DNA of 64,000 bases from the NCBI RefSeq assembly GCF_011043545.1, contig NZ_JAAKGP010000002.1:248001-312000 (forward strand). Direction: 5' to 3'. Below, piece by piece: positions 1 through 8,068 of the stretch (position 1 is its first letter; every line of letters begins with the position of its first letter). A program made the position numbers and the translations under genes. This DNA is from Rhodobacter sp. SGA-6-6 (lineage in GTDB: Bacteria; Pseudomonadota; Alphaproteobacteria; Rhodobacterales; Rhodobacteraceae). The notes beneath the pieces are model-generated. The model ran no database searches. It saw only the letters and a list, made by a program, of their open reading frames with translations, and was not told the origin of the DNA.

Positions 1-759
1 CAGATAGGCCAGGTTCAGCATCACCACGGCGACGACGGGCGCGATGGCATTGGGGAAGGCATGGCGCCAGATGATCGTCATCGGCGACAGGCCCTTCAGC
101 TCGGCCGTCTCGACATAGGCCGACTGCATGACGTTCAGGATCGCCGCGCGGGTCATCCGCATCATATGCGCCAGCACCACCAGCACCAGCACGATCACCG
201 GCAGCGCCACGGCGTGCAGCTTGGCCCAGAAGCCCATGCCGGGGAAGACCATGGCGACCGGCTGGAAGATGGGGAACAGCTGCGTCAGCAGGTAGATGAC
301 GAAATAGGCGGCGACGAATTCCGGCAGGCTGATCGTCGACAGCGTGATGCCCGAGATCACCTTGTCCGGCCATTTCCCGGCATAGCGCGCCGCGACCAGA
401 CCCAGGATGATCGCCAGCGGCACCGCGATGGCGGCGGCGCAGCCGGCAAGGAACAGCGTGTTGCCCAGCCGCTGGCCGATGGATTGCGCGATGTCGGCGC
501 CGTTGGTCAGCGCCTTGCCCAGGTCGCCGGTCAGGATGCCGCCGAGCCAGGAGAAATAGCGGGTGAGCGGCGGCTGATCCAGCCCCAGCTTCGCCTCCAG
601 GTTGGCCACAGCCTGCGGCGTGGCCGACTGGCCGAGGATCGCCTGCGCGGTGTTGCCCGGCAGCGCCTCGACCCCCAGGAAAATCACCGCCGAAACGGCG
701 AAGAGCAGAAGGAGGCCCAGCGCGATGCGCTGGACCAGCAGTTTCAGGATCGGATGCAC
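1..759 (-). CDS. ABC transporter permease, dipeptide/oligopeptide type (3' end beyond the window)
   Basis: Inner-membrane permease of a peptide/nickel/opine-type importer, DppB/OppB-like. The frame opens at a GTG at 759, with GAGG eight bases upstream, 10 bases after the stop of the binding-protein gene. The first 253 codons are present and the gene runs off the left edge. The N-terminus shows the usual pattern: one hydrophobic segment, then a periplasmic stretch ending in LTGDLGKA, then several membrane segments. The EAA loop that contacts the ATPase is seen in the motif ETAELKGLSP followed by RHAFPNAIAP. It is co-transcribed with the preceding solute-binding protein; a second permease and the ATPases should lie further left. 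The substrate cannot be read from sequence. The neighbouring choline-sulfatase gene makes a quaternary amine or its sulfate ester possible, but that is inference. Confidence 0.9.
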   Translation of the reverse strand, partial: MHPILKLLVQRIALGLLLLFAVSAVIFLGVEALPGNTAQAILGQSATPQAVANLEAKLGLDQPPLTRYFSWLGGILTGDLGKALTNGADIAQSIGQRLGNTLFLAGCAAAIAVPLAIILGLVAARYAGKWPDKVISGITLSTISLPEFVAAYFVIYLLTQLFPIFQPVAMVFPGMGFWAKLHAVALPVIVLVLVVLAHMMRMTRAAILNVMQSAYVETAELKGLSPMTIIWRHAFPNAIAPVVAVVMLNLAYL

Positions 760-769
760 CGGCGGGGCC

Positions 770-2362
770 TCAGGCCAGCCAGCACTTCGACGGCGCGCGG
801 TAGTTCATCATCTCGGCGTTGGGATCGTCCACCCAGCCGCCGAGCGCGTCGCTGACACCGGCGACGAATTCGTTGAACATCGGCAGGATCAGGCCGCCCT
901 CGTCGCGGACGATATGGGCCATCTCGGAATACATGCCCTTGCGCTTGTCCTGGTCCAGCTCGGCCCGCGCCGCCATCAGCAGCTCGTCGAACTTGGCGTT
1001 CTTGAACTTGGTGTCGTTCCATTCCGCCGTGGACAGATAGGCGGTGGAATACATCTGGTCCTGCACCGGCCGGCCGCCCCAGTAGCTGGCGCAGAACGGC
1101 TCGACGTTCCAGACGTTGGTCCAGTAGCCGTCGTCCGGTTCCAGCTGCACCTGCAGCGGGATGCCGGCGGCCTGCGCCGAGGCCGCGAAGAGGTTGGCCG
1201 CATCCACCGCACCGGGGAAGGCGCCGGGCGCCGTGCGCATGATGATCGGGCTGCCGTCGTGGCCGGACTTGTCGTAATATTCCTTGGCCTTGGCCGCGTC
1301 GTATTCGCGCTGCTCGATGCTGTCGTCGAACAGCGGATAGGCCGCGTTGATCGGGAAGTCGTTGCCGACCGAGCCGAGCCCGCCGAGGATCTTGTCCACC
1401 ATCTCCTGCCGCTTGATGCCGTATTTCAGCGCCATCCGCAGGTCGTTGTTGTCGAAGGGCGCCTTGTCCACATGCATGATGAAGACATAATGCCCGCGGC
1501 CCACCGCGCGGCGCACCTGCACCCCGGGCGCGCCCTTCAGCAGTTCCACGATCTTCGGGTCCACCCGGTTGATCATGTGGACCTGCCCCGCCTGCAGCGC
1601 GGCCGTCCGGGCGGTGTTGTCGTTGATCGACAGGATCTCGACCTCGTCGGCATGGCCGGTGTTGGGGTCGAAGTAGTTGGGGTTCTTCTTGTAGGCGTAG
1701 CGGACGCCCGGCTCGAAGGTTTCCAGGATATAGGGGCCGGCGCCGATCCCCGCGGTCGGGTTGTCGTAGCCGCCGCCGGGCTGGATGATCAGGTGGTAGT
1801 CGGTCAGCAGGTAGGGAAGGTCGGCGGAAGGCGCTTCCAGCGTCAGCTCCAGCTTGTCGCCCTCGGCCTTCATCTCGGCGATGCCCTTGACGATCCCCAG
1901 CGCGCCGGATTGCGCATTCTCGTCGGTGTGGCGTTTGTAGGTCGCCATCACGTCCTCGGCCGTCACCGTCTGGCCGTTGGAGAATTCCACGCCCTGGCGG
2001 ATCTTGAAGGTCCAGACCTTGGAATCGGGCGAGGAGGACACTTCCTCGGCGATCCGCATCTCGACCGAGCCGTCGGGCATCATGTCGACCAGCTGCTCGC
2101 CCCATTGCGCGTTGCCGACCTGCGGCACGACCGAGGCGGCCAGCGCCGGGTCCAGCGTGTTGGTGCTTTCGCCGCCGGCGAGACCGGCGCGGATGACCCC
2201 GCCCTTCTTCGGCTCGGCGTGGGCGGCCTTGGTGTAAAGCGCGCCCGCAAGCGCTGCCGAGACGCCCAGCGCCGTGGTGCGGCCGACGAATTCACGCCGC
2301 GTCATGCGTCCGCGCCGCACGTCCTCGATCATGTGGTCCAGCCGCTGGCTTGCGTCAGACAT
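770..2362 (-). CDS. ABC transporter substrate-binding protein, family 5
   Basis: Periplasmic binding protein of a DppA/OppA-like importer, 530 aa, the usual size. Residues about 16-50 form a twin-arginine signal (RRGRMTRREF followed by a hydrophobic stretch and AHA), so Tat export is likely. The mature part has the SBP_bac_5 pattern, including WTFKIRQGVEFSNG and the GAGPYILE loop. ATG at 2362 is preceded by GGGAGA at good spacing. It is followed after 10 bases by the permease gene, so the two form an operon. It is divergent from betC, with 278 bp between the starts. Its ligand is unknown; context suggests a choline- or betaine-related compound, without proof. Confidence 0.92.
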   Translation of the reverse strand: MSDASQRLDHMIEDVRRGRMTRREFVGRTTALGVSAALAGALYTKAAHAEPKKGGVIRAGLAGGESTNTLDPALAASVVPQVGNAQWGEQLVDMMPDGSVEMRIAEEVSSSPDSKVWTFKIRQGVEFSNGQTVTAEDVMATYKRHTDENAQSGALGIVKGIAEMKAEGDKLELTLEAPSADLPYLLTDYHLIIQPGGGYDNPTAGIGAGPYILETFEPGVRYAYKKNPNYFDPNTGHADEVEILSINDNTARTAALQAGQVHMINRVDPKIVELLKGAPGVQVRRAVGRGHYVFIMHVDKAPFDNNDLRMALKYGIKRQEMVDKILGGLGSVGNDFPINAAYPLFDDSIEQREYDAAKAKEYYDKSGHDGSPIIMRTAPGAFPGAVDAANLFAASAQAAGIPLQVQLEPDDGYWTNVWNVEPFCASYWGGRPVQDQMYSTAYLSTAEWNDTKFKNAKFDELLMAARAELDQDKRKGMYSEMAHIVRDEGGLILPMFNEFVAGVSDALGGWVDDPNAEMMNYRAPSKCWLA

Positions 2363-2410
2363 GTCCGTTCTCCCTGTTGCAGTCCCGGCGTTTTCCGGGG
2401 GATTCTTTTG

Positions 2411-2426
2411 TTGACTCGGGAATCAA
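2411..2426. promoter_or_regulatory. Imperfect palindrome in the betC/ABC divergent region
   Basis: TTGACTC-GG-GAATCAA is a 16-bp dyad with one mismatch in each 7-bp arm, lying in the region between the divergent ABC binding protein and betC. The surrounding bases (TTTTGT and AATAAA) are the most AT-rich part of this spacer. It recalls BetI-type operators, which carry TTGA and TCAA halves, and TTGACT could also serve as a -35. No betI gene is present in the window, so regulator and function are inferred. Confidence 0.35.
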
Positions 2427-2640
2427 TAAACCGCGAAGCCCGCCGCGGGGCAAACCTTTTCGCGCTCCCCGGTTACATTTCCTGCCGTGAAACCCCGCTT
2501 CCCCTCCGGGCCCGTCCGAAAAGCGGTGCGGCCCTTTCGCCCGGCACTTCGTTTCCTTGCATCGTTGCGTCCGTTCCGTGCTATCGGGCCTCCCGGGCGC
2601 GGCTAACCTGCGCCCCGCAGCGCCAAGACCGGAGCCCCCG

Positions 2641-4158
2641 ATGACCCGCCCGAACATCCTGATCCTGATGGTGGACCAGCTGACCGGAACCCTGTTCCCC
2701 GATGGCCCGGCGGAGTTCCTGAAGGTGCCGAACCTGCGGAAACTGGCGGCACGCTCGGTCCGCTTCGCCAACAGCTACACCGGCTCGCCGCTCTGTGCGC
2801 CGGGGCGGGCCAGCTTCATGTCCGGCCAGCTGCCGCGGCGGACCCGGGTCTACGACAACGCGGCCGAGTTCACCTCGGACATCCCGACCTTCGCCCACCA
2901 CCTGCGCCGGGCGGGCTATCAGACCTGCCTCTCGGGCAAGATGCATTTCGTCGGCCCCGACCAGCTGCACGGCTTCGAGCAGCGGCTGACGACCGACATC
3001 TACCCCGCGGATTTCGGCTGGACCCCGGACTACAGGAAACCGGGCGAGCGGATCGACTGGTGGTATCACAACATGGGCTCGGTCACCGGGGCGGGGGTGG
3101 CCGAGATCACCAACCAGCTGGAATACGACGACGACGTGGCCTTCCAGTCGGTGCAGAAGATCTACGACCTGTCGCGCGGGGCCGATCCCCGGCCCTGGTG
3201 CCTCTGCGCCAGTTTCACCCACCCGCACGACCCCTTCGTCGCCCGGCGCAAATACTGGGACCTCTACGAAGGCGCCCCCGAGCTGGAGCCGCCCGAGGCG
3301 CTGTCCTTCGAGCAGCAGGACCCGCATTCGCAGCGCCTGCTGGAGGCCTGCGACTGGCGCGGGCTGGACGTGCAGCCCGACCACATCCGCCGCTCGCGCC
3401 AGGGCTATTTCGCCAATATCTCCTATGTCGACGACAAGATCGGCGAGATCCTCGCCGCGCTGGAGGCGACCCGGCAGGAGGCGATCGTGGTCTTCGTCTC
3501 CGACCATGGCGAGATGCTGGGCCGGCGCGGCCTGTGGTTCAAGATGAACTTCTTCGAGGGCTCCGCCCGGGTGCCGCTGATGATCGCAGCGCCAGAGTCG
3601 ATGGGGGGGCTGGAGCCGCGGCTGGTCGAGGACCCGGTCTCCACCATCGACCTGACGCCCACGCTCTGCGACCTGGCCGGGGTGTCGATGACGGAGGTGA
3701 TGCCCTGGACCGACGGCGAGTCGCTGCTGCCGCTGGCGAAGGGCGGCATGCGGACGACGCCGGTGGCGATGGAATATGCCGCCGAAGGCTCGATCACGCC
3801 GCTGGTGGCGCTGCGGCAGGGGGCGTGGAAATACACCCGCTGCCTGGCCGACCCCGAGCAGCTGTTCGACCTGGCCAACGACCCGGAGGAGGAGACGAAC
3901 CTCGCCGCCGACCCACGCGCCGCCGAGGTTCTGGCGCATTTCCGCGCGCTGGCCGATGCCCGCTGGGACCTTGCGGCCTATGACGCCGAGGTGCGGCAAA
4001 GCCAGGCCCGCCGCTGGGTGGTCTACGAGGCCTTGCGCAACGGCAGCTACTACCCCTGGGACTACCAGCCGCTGCGCGCCGCCTCGGAGCGCTACATGCG
4101 CAACCATATGGACCTGAACCTGCTGGAAGAGTCGAAACGCTTCCCGCGCGGGGAGTGA
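2641..4158 (+). CDS. betC: Choline-sulfatase
   Basis: Type I sulfatase of 505 aa that hydrolyses choline-O-sulfate to choline and sulfate in the cytoplasm, feeding glycine betaine synthesis and sulfur supply. The N-terminus is the sulfatase metal site (MTRPNILILMVDQ). Cys52 in SPLCAPGRASF is the C-x-P-x-R site converted to formylglycine. VSDHGEMLG supplies further metal ligands, and the last ~50 residues match the choline-sulfatase C-terminal domain (SYYPWDYQP, RNHMDLN). ATG at 2641 is chosen because GGAG lies six bases upstream and the family begins there; the frame is open further upstream. It is divergent from the ABC importer and convergent with the GMC oxidoreductase, separated by a strong hairpin. 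No betA, betB or betI of classical type is seen. Confidence 0.93.
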   Translation: MTRPNILILMVDQLTGTLFPDGPAEFLKVPNLRKLAARSVRFANSYTGSPLCAPGRASFMSGQLPRRTRVYDNAAEFTSDIPTFAHHLRRAGYQTCLSGKMHFVGPDQLHGFEQRLTTDIYPADFGWTPDYRKPGERIDWWYHNMGSVTGAGVAEITNQLEYDDDVAFQSVQKIYDLSRGADPRPWCLCASFTHPHDPFVARRKYWDLYEGAPELEPPEALSFEQQDPHSQRLLEACDWRGLDVQPDHIRRSRQGYFANISYVDDKIGEILAALEATRQEAIVVFVSDHGEMLGRRGLWFKMNFFEGSARVPLMIAAPESMGGLEPRLVEDPVSTIDLTPTLCDLAGVSMTEVMPWTDGESLLPLAKGGMRTTPVAMEYAAEGSITPLVALRQGAWKYTRCLADPEQLFDLANDPEEETNLAADPRAAEVLAHFRALADARWDLAAYDAEVRQSQARRWVVYEALRNGSYYPWDYQPLRAASERYMRNHMDLNLLEESKRFPRGE

Positions 4159-4237
4159 GGCATCCAGAGGCGCGGCTGCCGCCGCATTCCTTTTCGTTGC
4201 GGCTGATGGAGTCGCTTGGGGCTGCTGTCGGACTGAT

Positions 4238-4325
4238 GGGGGCATTCTGCCCCCAACCCCCCTGAGGATATTTAAGTCCAGAAAGAGGACAAAGGCCCTC
4301 TCCTCTTTCTGGACAATAAATATCC
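4238..4325. terminator. Tandem hairpins, bidirectional terminator and dispersed repeat element
   Basis: Two hairpins lie between the convergent betC and GMC genes. The first (4238-4254) is GGGGGCA-TTC-TGCCCCC. The second has arms 4266-4289 and 4301-4325: GTCCAGAAAGAGGA pairs perfectly with TCCTCTTTCTGGAC, extended by GGATATTTA/TAAATATCC with one extra base, around an 11-base loop. The architecture (G/C hairpin, then GAGGATATTT, then an inverted arm ending CGCCGGAGGCATCCGC) recurs elsewhere in the window. Confidence 0.7.
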
Positions 4326-4424
4326 CCGCCGGAGGCATCCGCGGCTTCAACCGGCACACCCTTGCAGAACCGTCCCGCGGCAGTGCCGCCGAGCGGGGGC
4401 TCGATGCCCCCCGAGGCGGCTCCC

Positions 4425-6038
4425 TCAGCGGGCGTCTTTCAGGAGGATCTCCCCCGCCTTCCAGCCGACCAAGATCGAGGGCGCGTTGGTGTTGCCGGCG
4501 ATCAGGTTGGGGAAGCTGGAGGCATCGGCCACCCGCAGCCCCTCCACCCCATGCACCCTGAGCCGCGCGTCGATCACCGAGGCCGCCGGGTCCGGCCCCA
4601 TCCTTGCGGTGCAGGAGGGATGGTAGACGGTCCCCGAGCGCTGGCGGAAGTCGTCGATCAGCGCCTCGTCGCTCTGCACCTGCGGGCCGGGGCGGAGTTC
4701 CTCTTCCACCCAGCGGGCGAAGCTGGGCTGCGCCGCGATCCGGCGCAGGAACTTCACCGCCAGCAGCATCTCCTCCACATCCTCCGCCGTCGAATAGGCG
4801 TTCGCCACGATCTCCGGATGCGCCAGCGGGTCGGGTGAGGCGATGCGGACATGCCCGCGCGAAGTCGGGCGGCAGTTCGACAGCCCCAGCGACAGGCCGG
4901 GGAAGGGATCAGGCGTCAAGAGCGGCCGCTCCCCCGCCCTCGGCAGCAGGGTCGAAAACGCCTGCATGTAGAGCTGCATGTTCGGCCGGTCGAGATCGGG
5001 CCTGGTGCGGAAGAAGCCGCCGCCGTGGTTGATCGACTTCGCCAGCGGTCCGCCGCCGAGGGCCAGATACCACATCCCCATCAGCGCCTTGCCGAACCAG
5101 GGCCGCAGGATGTTGTTGTAGGTCGGCACCTTCATCTTCCAGGTGTAGTTGATGCCGTGATGGTCGGTCAGATGCGCGCCGACATTGGCGTTCTCCACCG
5201 CCACCGGGATGCCCATCTCCTGCAGCAGCCCGCCCGGCCCGATGCCGGACAGTTGCAGCAGTTGCGGGGTGTTGATCGCGCCGCCCGACAGGATCACTTC
5301 CGCCCGCGCCCGCAGCAGGTGCCGCCGGCCGTCGCGCAGGTATTCCACCCCCACCGCCCGGTTGCCCTCCAGCAGCACCCGCGTCACCTGCGCGCCGGTG
5401 ACCACGCTCAGGGTCTTCCGCCGCATCGCCGGCCGCAGGAAAGCCCGGGCGGCGGAGTTGCGGCGGCGGCCGCGGATCGTCATCTGGTAGGTCCCGGCGC
5501 CTTCCTGGCTTTCGCCGTTGAAATCGTCATTGTAGGGCAGCCCCGCCTCGCCGCAGGCGGTGATGTAATCCTCGACCAGCCAGTGCAGCCCCTTGCGGTT
5601 GCGGCTGATGTAAAGCGGCCCGCCCTTGCCGCGCCAGTCGTTGCCGCCGGCCTCGTTGTCCTCGATCTGCCGGTAGGCGGCCAGCACTTCGTCCCAGCCC
5701 CAGCCCGGGTTTTCCGCGCCCCATTCGTCGTAATCGGCGCGGTGGCCGCGGATCCAGACCATGGCGTTGATCGAGGACGACCCGCCGAGGATGCGCCCGC
5801 GCGGGATATGGTCGCGCTGGCCGTTCAGCCCGGGGTCCGGCTCGGCGCTATACATCCAGTTCACCGCCGGGTTGTAGAACAGCTTGCCGTATCCCAGCGG
5901 CATCTGCACGAAGAACCGCCGATCCGAACCGCCCGCCTCCAGCACCGTCACCCGGTGCCTGCCGTTCTCGCTCAGCCGGTAGGCCAGCGCGCAGCCGGCC
6001 GACCCGGCGCCGACGATGATGTAATCGGTTTCTTCCAT
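4425..6038 (-). CDS. GMC-family FAD oxidoreductase, choline/alcohol dehydrogenase-like
   Basis: 537 aa, the normal size for choline dehydrogenase-like GMC enzymes. The dinucleotide-binding motif GAGSAGCALAYRLSE is at residues 10-24; the GMC signature GRILGGSSSINAM and the C-terminal YHPSCTARMG (catalytic His region) and NTNAPSI motifs are present. Such enzymes oxidise primary alcohols to aldehydes and pass electrons to oxygen or quinone. ATG at 6038 follows GGAGA at five bases. It is not in the usual betIBA order and is more like the broad GMC paralogues than a canonical BetA, so the substrate (choline, another amino alcohol or a polyol) is left open. Neighbours: convergent with betC, divergent from a sulfotransferase. 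Confidence 0.85.
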   Translation of the reverse strand: MEETDYIIVGAGSAGCALAYRLSENGRHRVTVLEAGGSDRRFFVQMPLGYGKLFYNPAVNWMYSAEPDPGLNGQRDHIPRGRILGGSSSINAMVWIRGHRADYDEWGAENPGWGWDEVLAAYRQIEDNEAGGNDWRGKGGPLYISRNRKGLHWLVEDYITACGEAGLPYNDDFNGESQEGAGTYQMTIRGRRRNSAARAFLRPAMRRKTLSVVTGAQVTRVLLEGNRAVGVEYLRDGRRHLLRARAEVILSGGAINTPQLLQLSGIGPGGLLQEMGIPVAVENANVGAHLTDHHGINYTWKMKVPTYNNILRPWFGKALMGMWYLALGGGPLAKSINHGGGFFRTRPDLDRPNMQLYMQAFSTLLPRAGERPLLTPDPFPGLSLGLSNCRPTSRGHVRIASPDPLAHPEIVANAYSTAEDVEEMLLAVKFLRRIAAQPSFARWVEEELRPGPQVQSDEALIDDFRQRSGTVYHPSCTARMGPDPAASVIDARLRVHGVEGLRVADASSFPNLIAGNTNAPSILVGWKAGEILLKDAR

Positions 6039-6245
6039 GCGGCTCTCCGGCGGCCCTTCCCGGGAACTCCCCCCGGCTGGCCGAGTTGGGGAGAGGGGAG
6101 GCCGGACCCGTGGTAATCCGGCCCGGGGCGGCAGCCTCGACCAAGGGCGACAGCGGATGTCGCAAACAGGGAAGGAATACCCGGCTTGACGCAATGGGGC
6201 GAATACGATGCAGCCTTGTCCGGCGGGAACGGACAGGAGCTTGCA

Positions 6246-7340
6246 ATGGACGGGGCCTTCATCCTGGGGACGGCGCGCTGCGGCTCGACGCTGGTCTCGG
6301 ACATCCTGAACCAGCATCCCGACATCCTCAGCCTGTCCGAGGTGTTCAGCACCGCCGCCTCGCATGCGCTGCTGCCCGGGAAGATGAATGCGGCGCGGTT
6401 CTGGCGCGGGCTGGCGGAGCCGAACCCGACCGGGATGCTGATCGGCAACCCGGACGAGGCACCGAAGGAATTCCTCTACGGCCGGGTCGAGAACCCCCGT
6501 CACGACCCCTGGCGCTGCCCGCCGCTGCTGGCGGTCGCCCTGCCGCACCTGACCGACCGGCCGGACGACCTGTTCGACTGGCTGGGCGAGCAGGTGCTGC
6601 GCCAGCCGGAGCAAAGCTCGGCCGCACATTACCACGACGCCTTCGCCGCGCTGGCCCGCCGGATGGGGCGGACCTCCTGGGTGGAACGCTCGGGCGGATC
6701 GATGACCGCCACCCGGACGCTGGCGCGGCTGTTCCCGCGGGCGCGCTTCGTGCTCTTGACGCGGGACGGACCGGACACCGCGCTGTCGATGCGCGACTAT
6801 CCCGCCACCCGCTACGCGATCCACATGGAGCACCGGCTGCGCCGCCTGGGGCTGGACCTGCTGCACCCCGACCGCCACTACGGCCGTGCCCGGTTCTGGC
6901 CCTGGCTGGAACGGCTGGGGTCGCTGGTGCCGCAGCAGCCGCTGCTGGACCGCCAGCCCGACGTGGCGATGGCCGGCGGCTTCTGGGCGCGGATGATCCG
7001 GCAGGGGGTGGAGGAGTTCCTCCACCTGCCCGAGGGGCGGCGGATGTATCTCAGCTACGAGGCGCTGGTGCGGGAACCGGAGGCGCAGATCGCCCGGCTG
7101 GGCCGCTTCCTGACCGGCAGCGCGCCGGAGGGCTGGGTGGCCAAGGCCGCCCGCCTGCCGCAGCCGCGCCCGTCACGCGCCGCCGCCCTGCCGGAGGCCG
7201 AGCGGCAGCGGCTGGAGGCGGCCTGCGCACCGGGCACCCGGGCGCTGGCCGCCTTGCAGCGCGATCACCTGCCCTTCCAGACCGGGTCGCGCTTCTCGGC
7301 GAAGGCGCGGGCACCTTCCAGCTGGTCCTCGGAGGAATAG
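6246..7340 (+). CDS. Sulfotransferase-family protein (PAPS-binding P-loop)
   Basis: 364 aa. The N-terminus LGTARCGSTLVSDIL (residues 7-21) is the 5'-phosphosulfate-binding loop of sulfotransferases, and WVERSGGS and FVLLTRDGPDTALSMRDYP resemble the acceptor and 3'-phosphate-binding regions. It would transfer sulfate from PAPS to an unidentified acceptor. ATG at 6246 has AGGAG seven bases upstream. Its last 76 bp overlap, in antisense, the 3' end of the crotonase gene, so the final ~25 residues (after about RDHLPFQTG) are the complement of another gene's C-terminus and may be a recent extension. Its place beside choline-sulfatase is suggestive, but there is no direct link. Confidence 0.8.
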   Translation: MDGAFILGTARCGSTLVSDILNQHPDILSLSEVFSTAASHALLPGKMNAARFWRGLAEPNPTGMLIGNPDEAPKEFLYGRVENPRHDPWRCPPLLAVALPHLTDRPDDLFDWLGEQVLRQPEQSSAAHYHDAFAALARRMGRTSWVERSGGSMTATRTLARLFPRARFVLLTRDGPDTALSMRDYPATRYAIHMEHRLRRLGLDLLHPDRHYGRARFWPWLERLGSLVPQQPLLDRQPDVAMAGGFWARMIRQGVEEFLHLPEGRRMYLSYEALVREPEAQIARLGRFLTGSAPEGWVAKAARLPQPRPSRAAALPEAERQRLEAACAPGTRALAALQRDHLPFQTGSRFSAKARAPSSWSSEE

Positions 7341-8065
7341 AGCCGGTCCACCGTCGGCATCTGCCGCTTGGTCACCCGGTTCAGCGCGTCCTGGAAGCGC
7401 ATGTTCTCGGCCTCGCGCACCACCTCCTTGATCGCGGCATAGACCAGCGGGGGCCCCGATTCCAGCAGCCGCGCCAGATCCCAGGCCTTGGCAAGCAGCT
7501 GATCCGGCTGGCAGATTTCCTTGATCAGGCCCCAGCGGAAGGCCTCCTCGGCGTCGAACCAGCGGCCCGTCAGCAGCAGGTCCATCGCCACGTGATAGGG
7601 AATGCGCTTCGGCAGCTTGATGCTGGCCGCATCGGCCACGGTGCCCGAACGGATTTCCGGCAGGGCGAAGGTGGCGGTGGTGGAACACAGGATGATGTCG
7701 CCCGACAGCGCCAGTTCCAGCCCGCCGCCGCAGCAGATGCCCTGCACCGCCATGATCACCGGCTTGTTCAGGTTGGGCAGTTCCTGCAACCCACCGAAGC
7801 CGCCGACGCCGTAGTCGCCGTCGACCGCATCGCCATCGGCCGCGGCCTTCAGGTCCCAGCCGGGGCAGAAGAACTTCTCGCCTTCGGAGCGGACGATGCA
7901 GACCCGCAGCGAGTCGTCGTCGCGGAAGTCGCGGAACACCACTCCCATCACCCGGCTGGTCTTCAGGTCGATGGCATTGGCCTTGGGCCTGTCGAGGGTG
8001 ACTTCGAGGATGGCGCCCTCGCGCCGCGTCTTCACCGGACCTTCGGTTCGCATTTCCATGGGCAT
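7265..8065 (-). CDS. caiD: Enoyl-CoA hydratase/isomerase family, carnitinyl-CoA dehydratase-like
   Basis: Crotonase-fold protein of 266 aa. The oxyanion-hole region CCGGGLELALSGD and the ALPEIRSGTV region (active-site Glu position) are intact. In this operon the natural role is reversible hydration of crotonobetainyl-CoA to carnitinyl-CoA, as for CaiD; that assignment rests on context as much as on sequence. It is the last gene of the carnitine operon, three bases after the CoA-ligase stop. The start at 8065 is the first ATG; a second ATG three codons on (8059) is possible. The 3' end overlaps the convergent sulfotransferase gene by 76 bp. Confidence 0.8.
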   Translation of the reverse strand: MPMEMRTEGPVKTRREGAILEVTLDRPKANAIDLKTSRVMGVVFRDFRDDDSLRVCIVRSEGEKFFCPGWDLKAAADGDAVDGDYGVGGFGGLQELPNLNKPVIMAVQGICCGGGLELALSGDIILCSTTATFALPEIRSGTVADAASIKLPKRIPYHVAMDLLLTGRWFDAEEAFRWGLIKEICQPDQLLAKAWDLARLLESGPPLVYAAIKEVVREAENMRFQDALNRVTKRQMPTVDRLYSSEDQLEGARAFAEKRDPVWKGR

Positions 8066-8068
8066 GTC

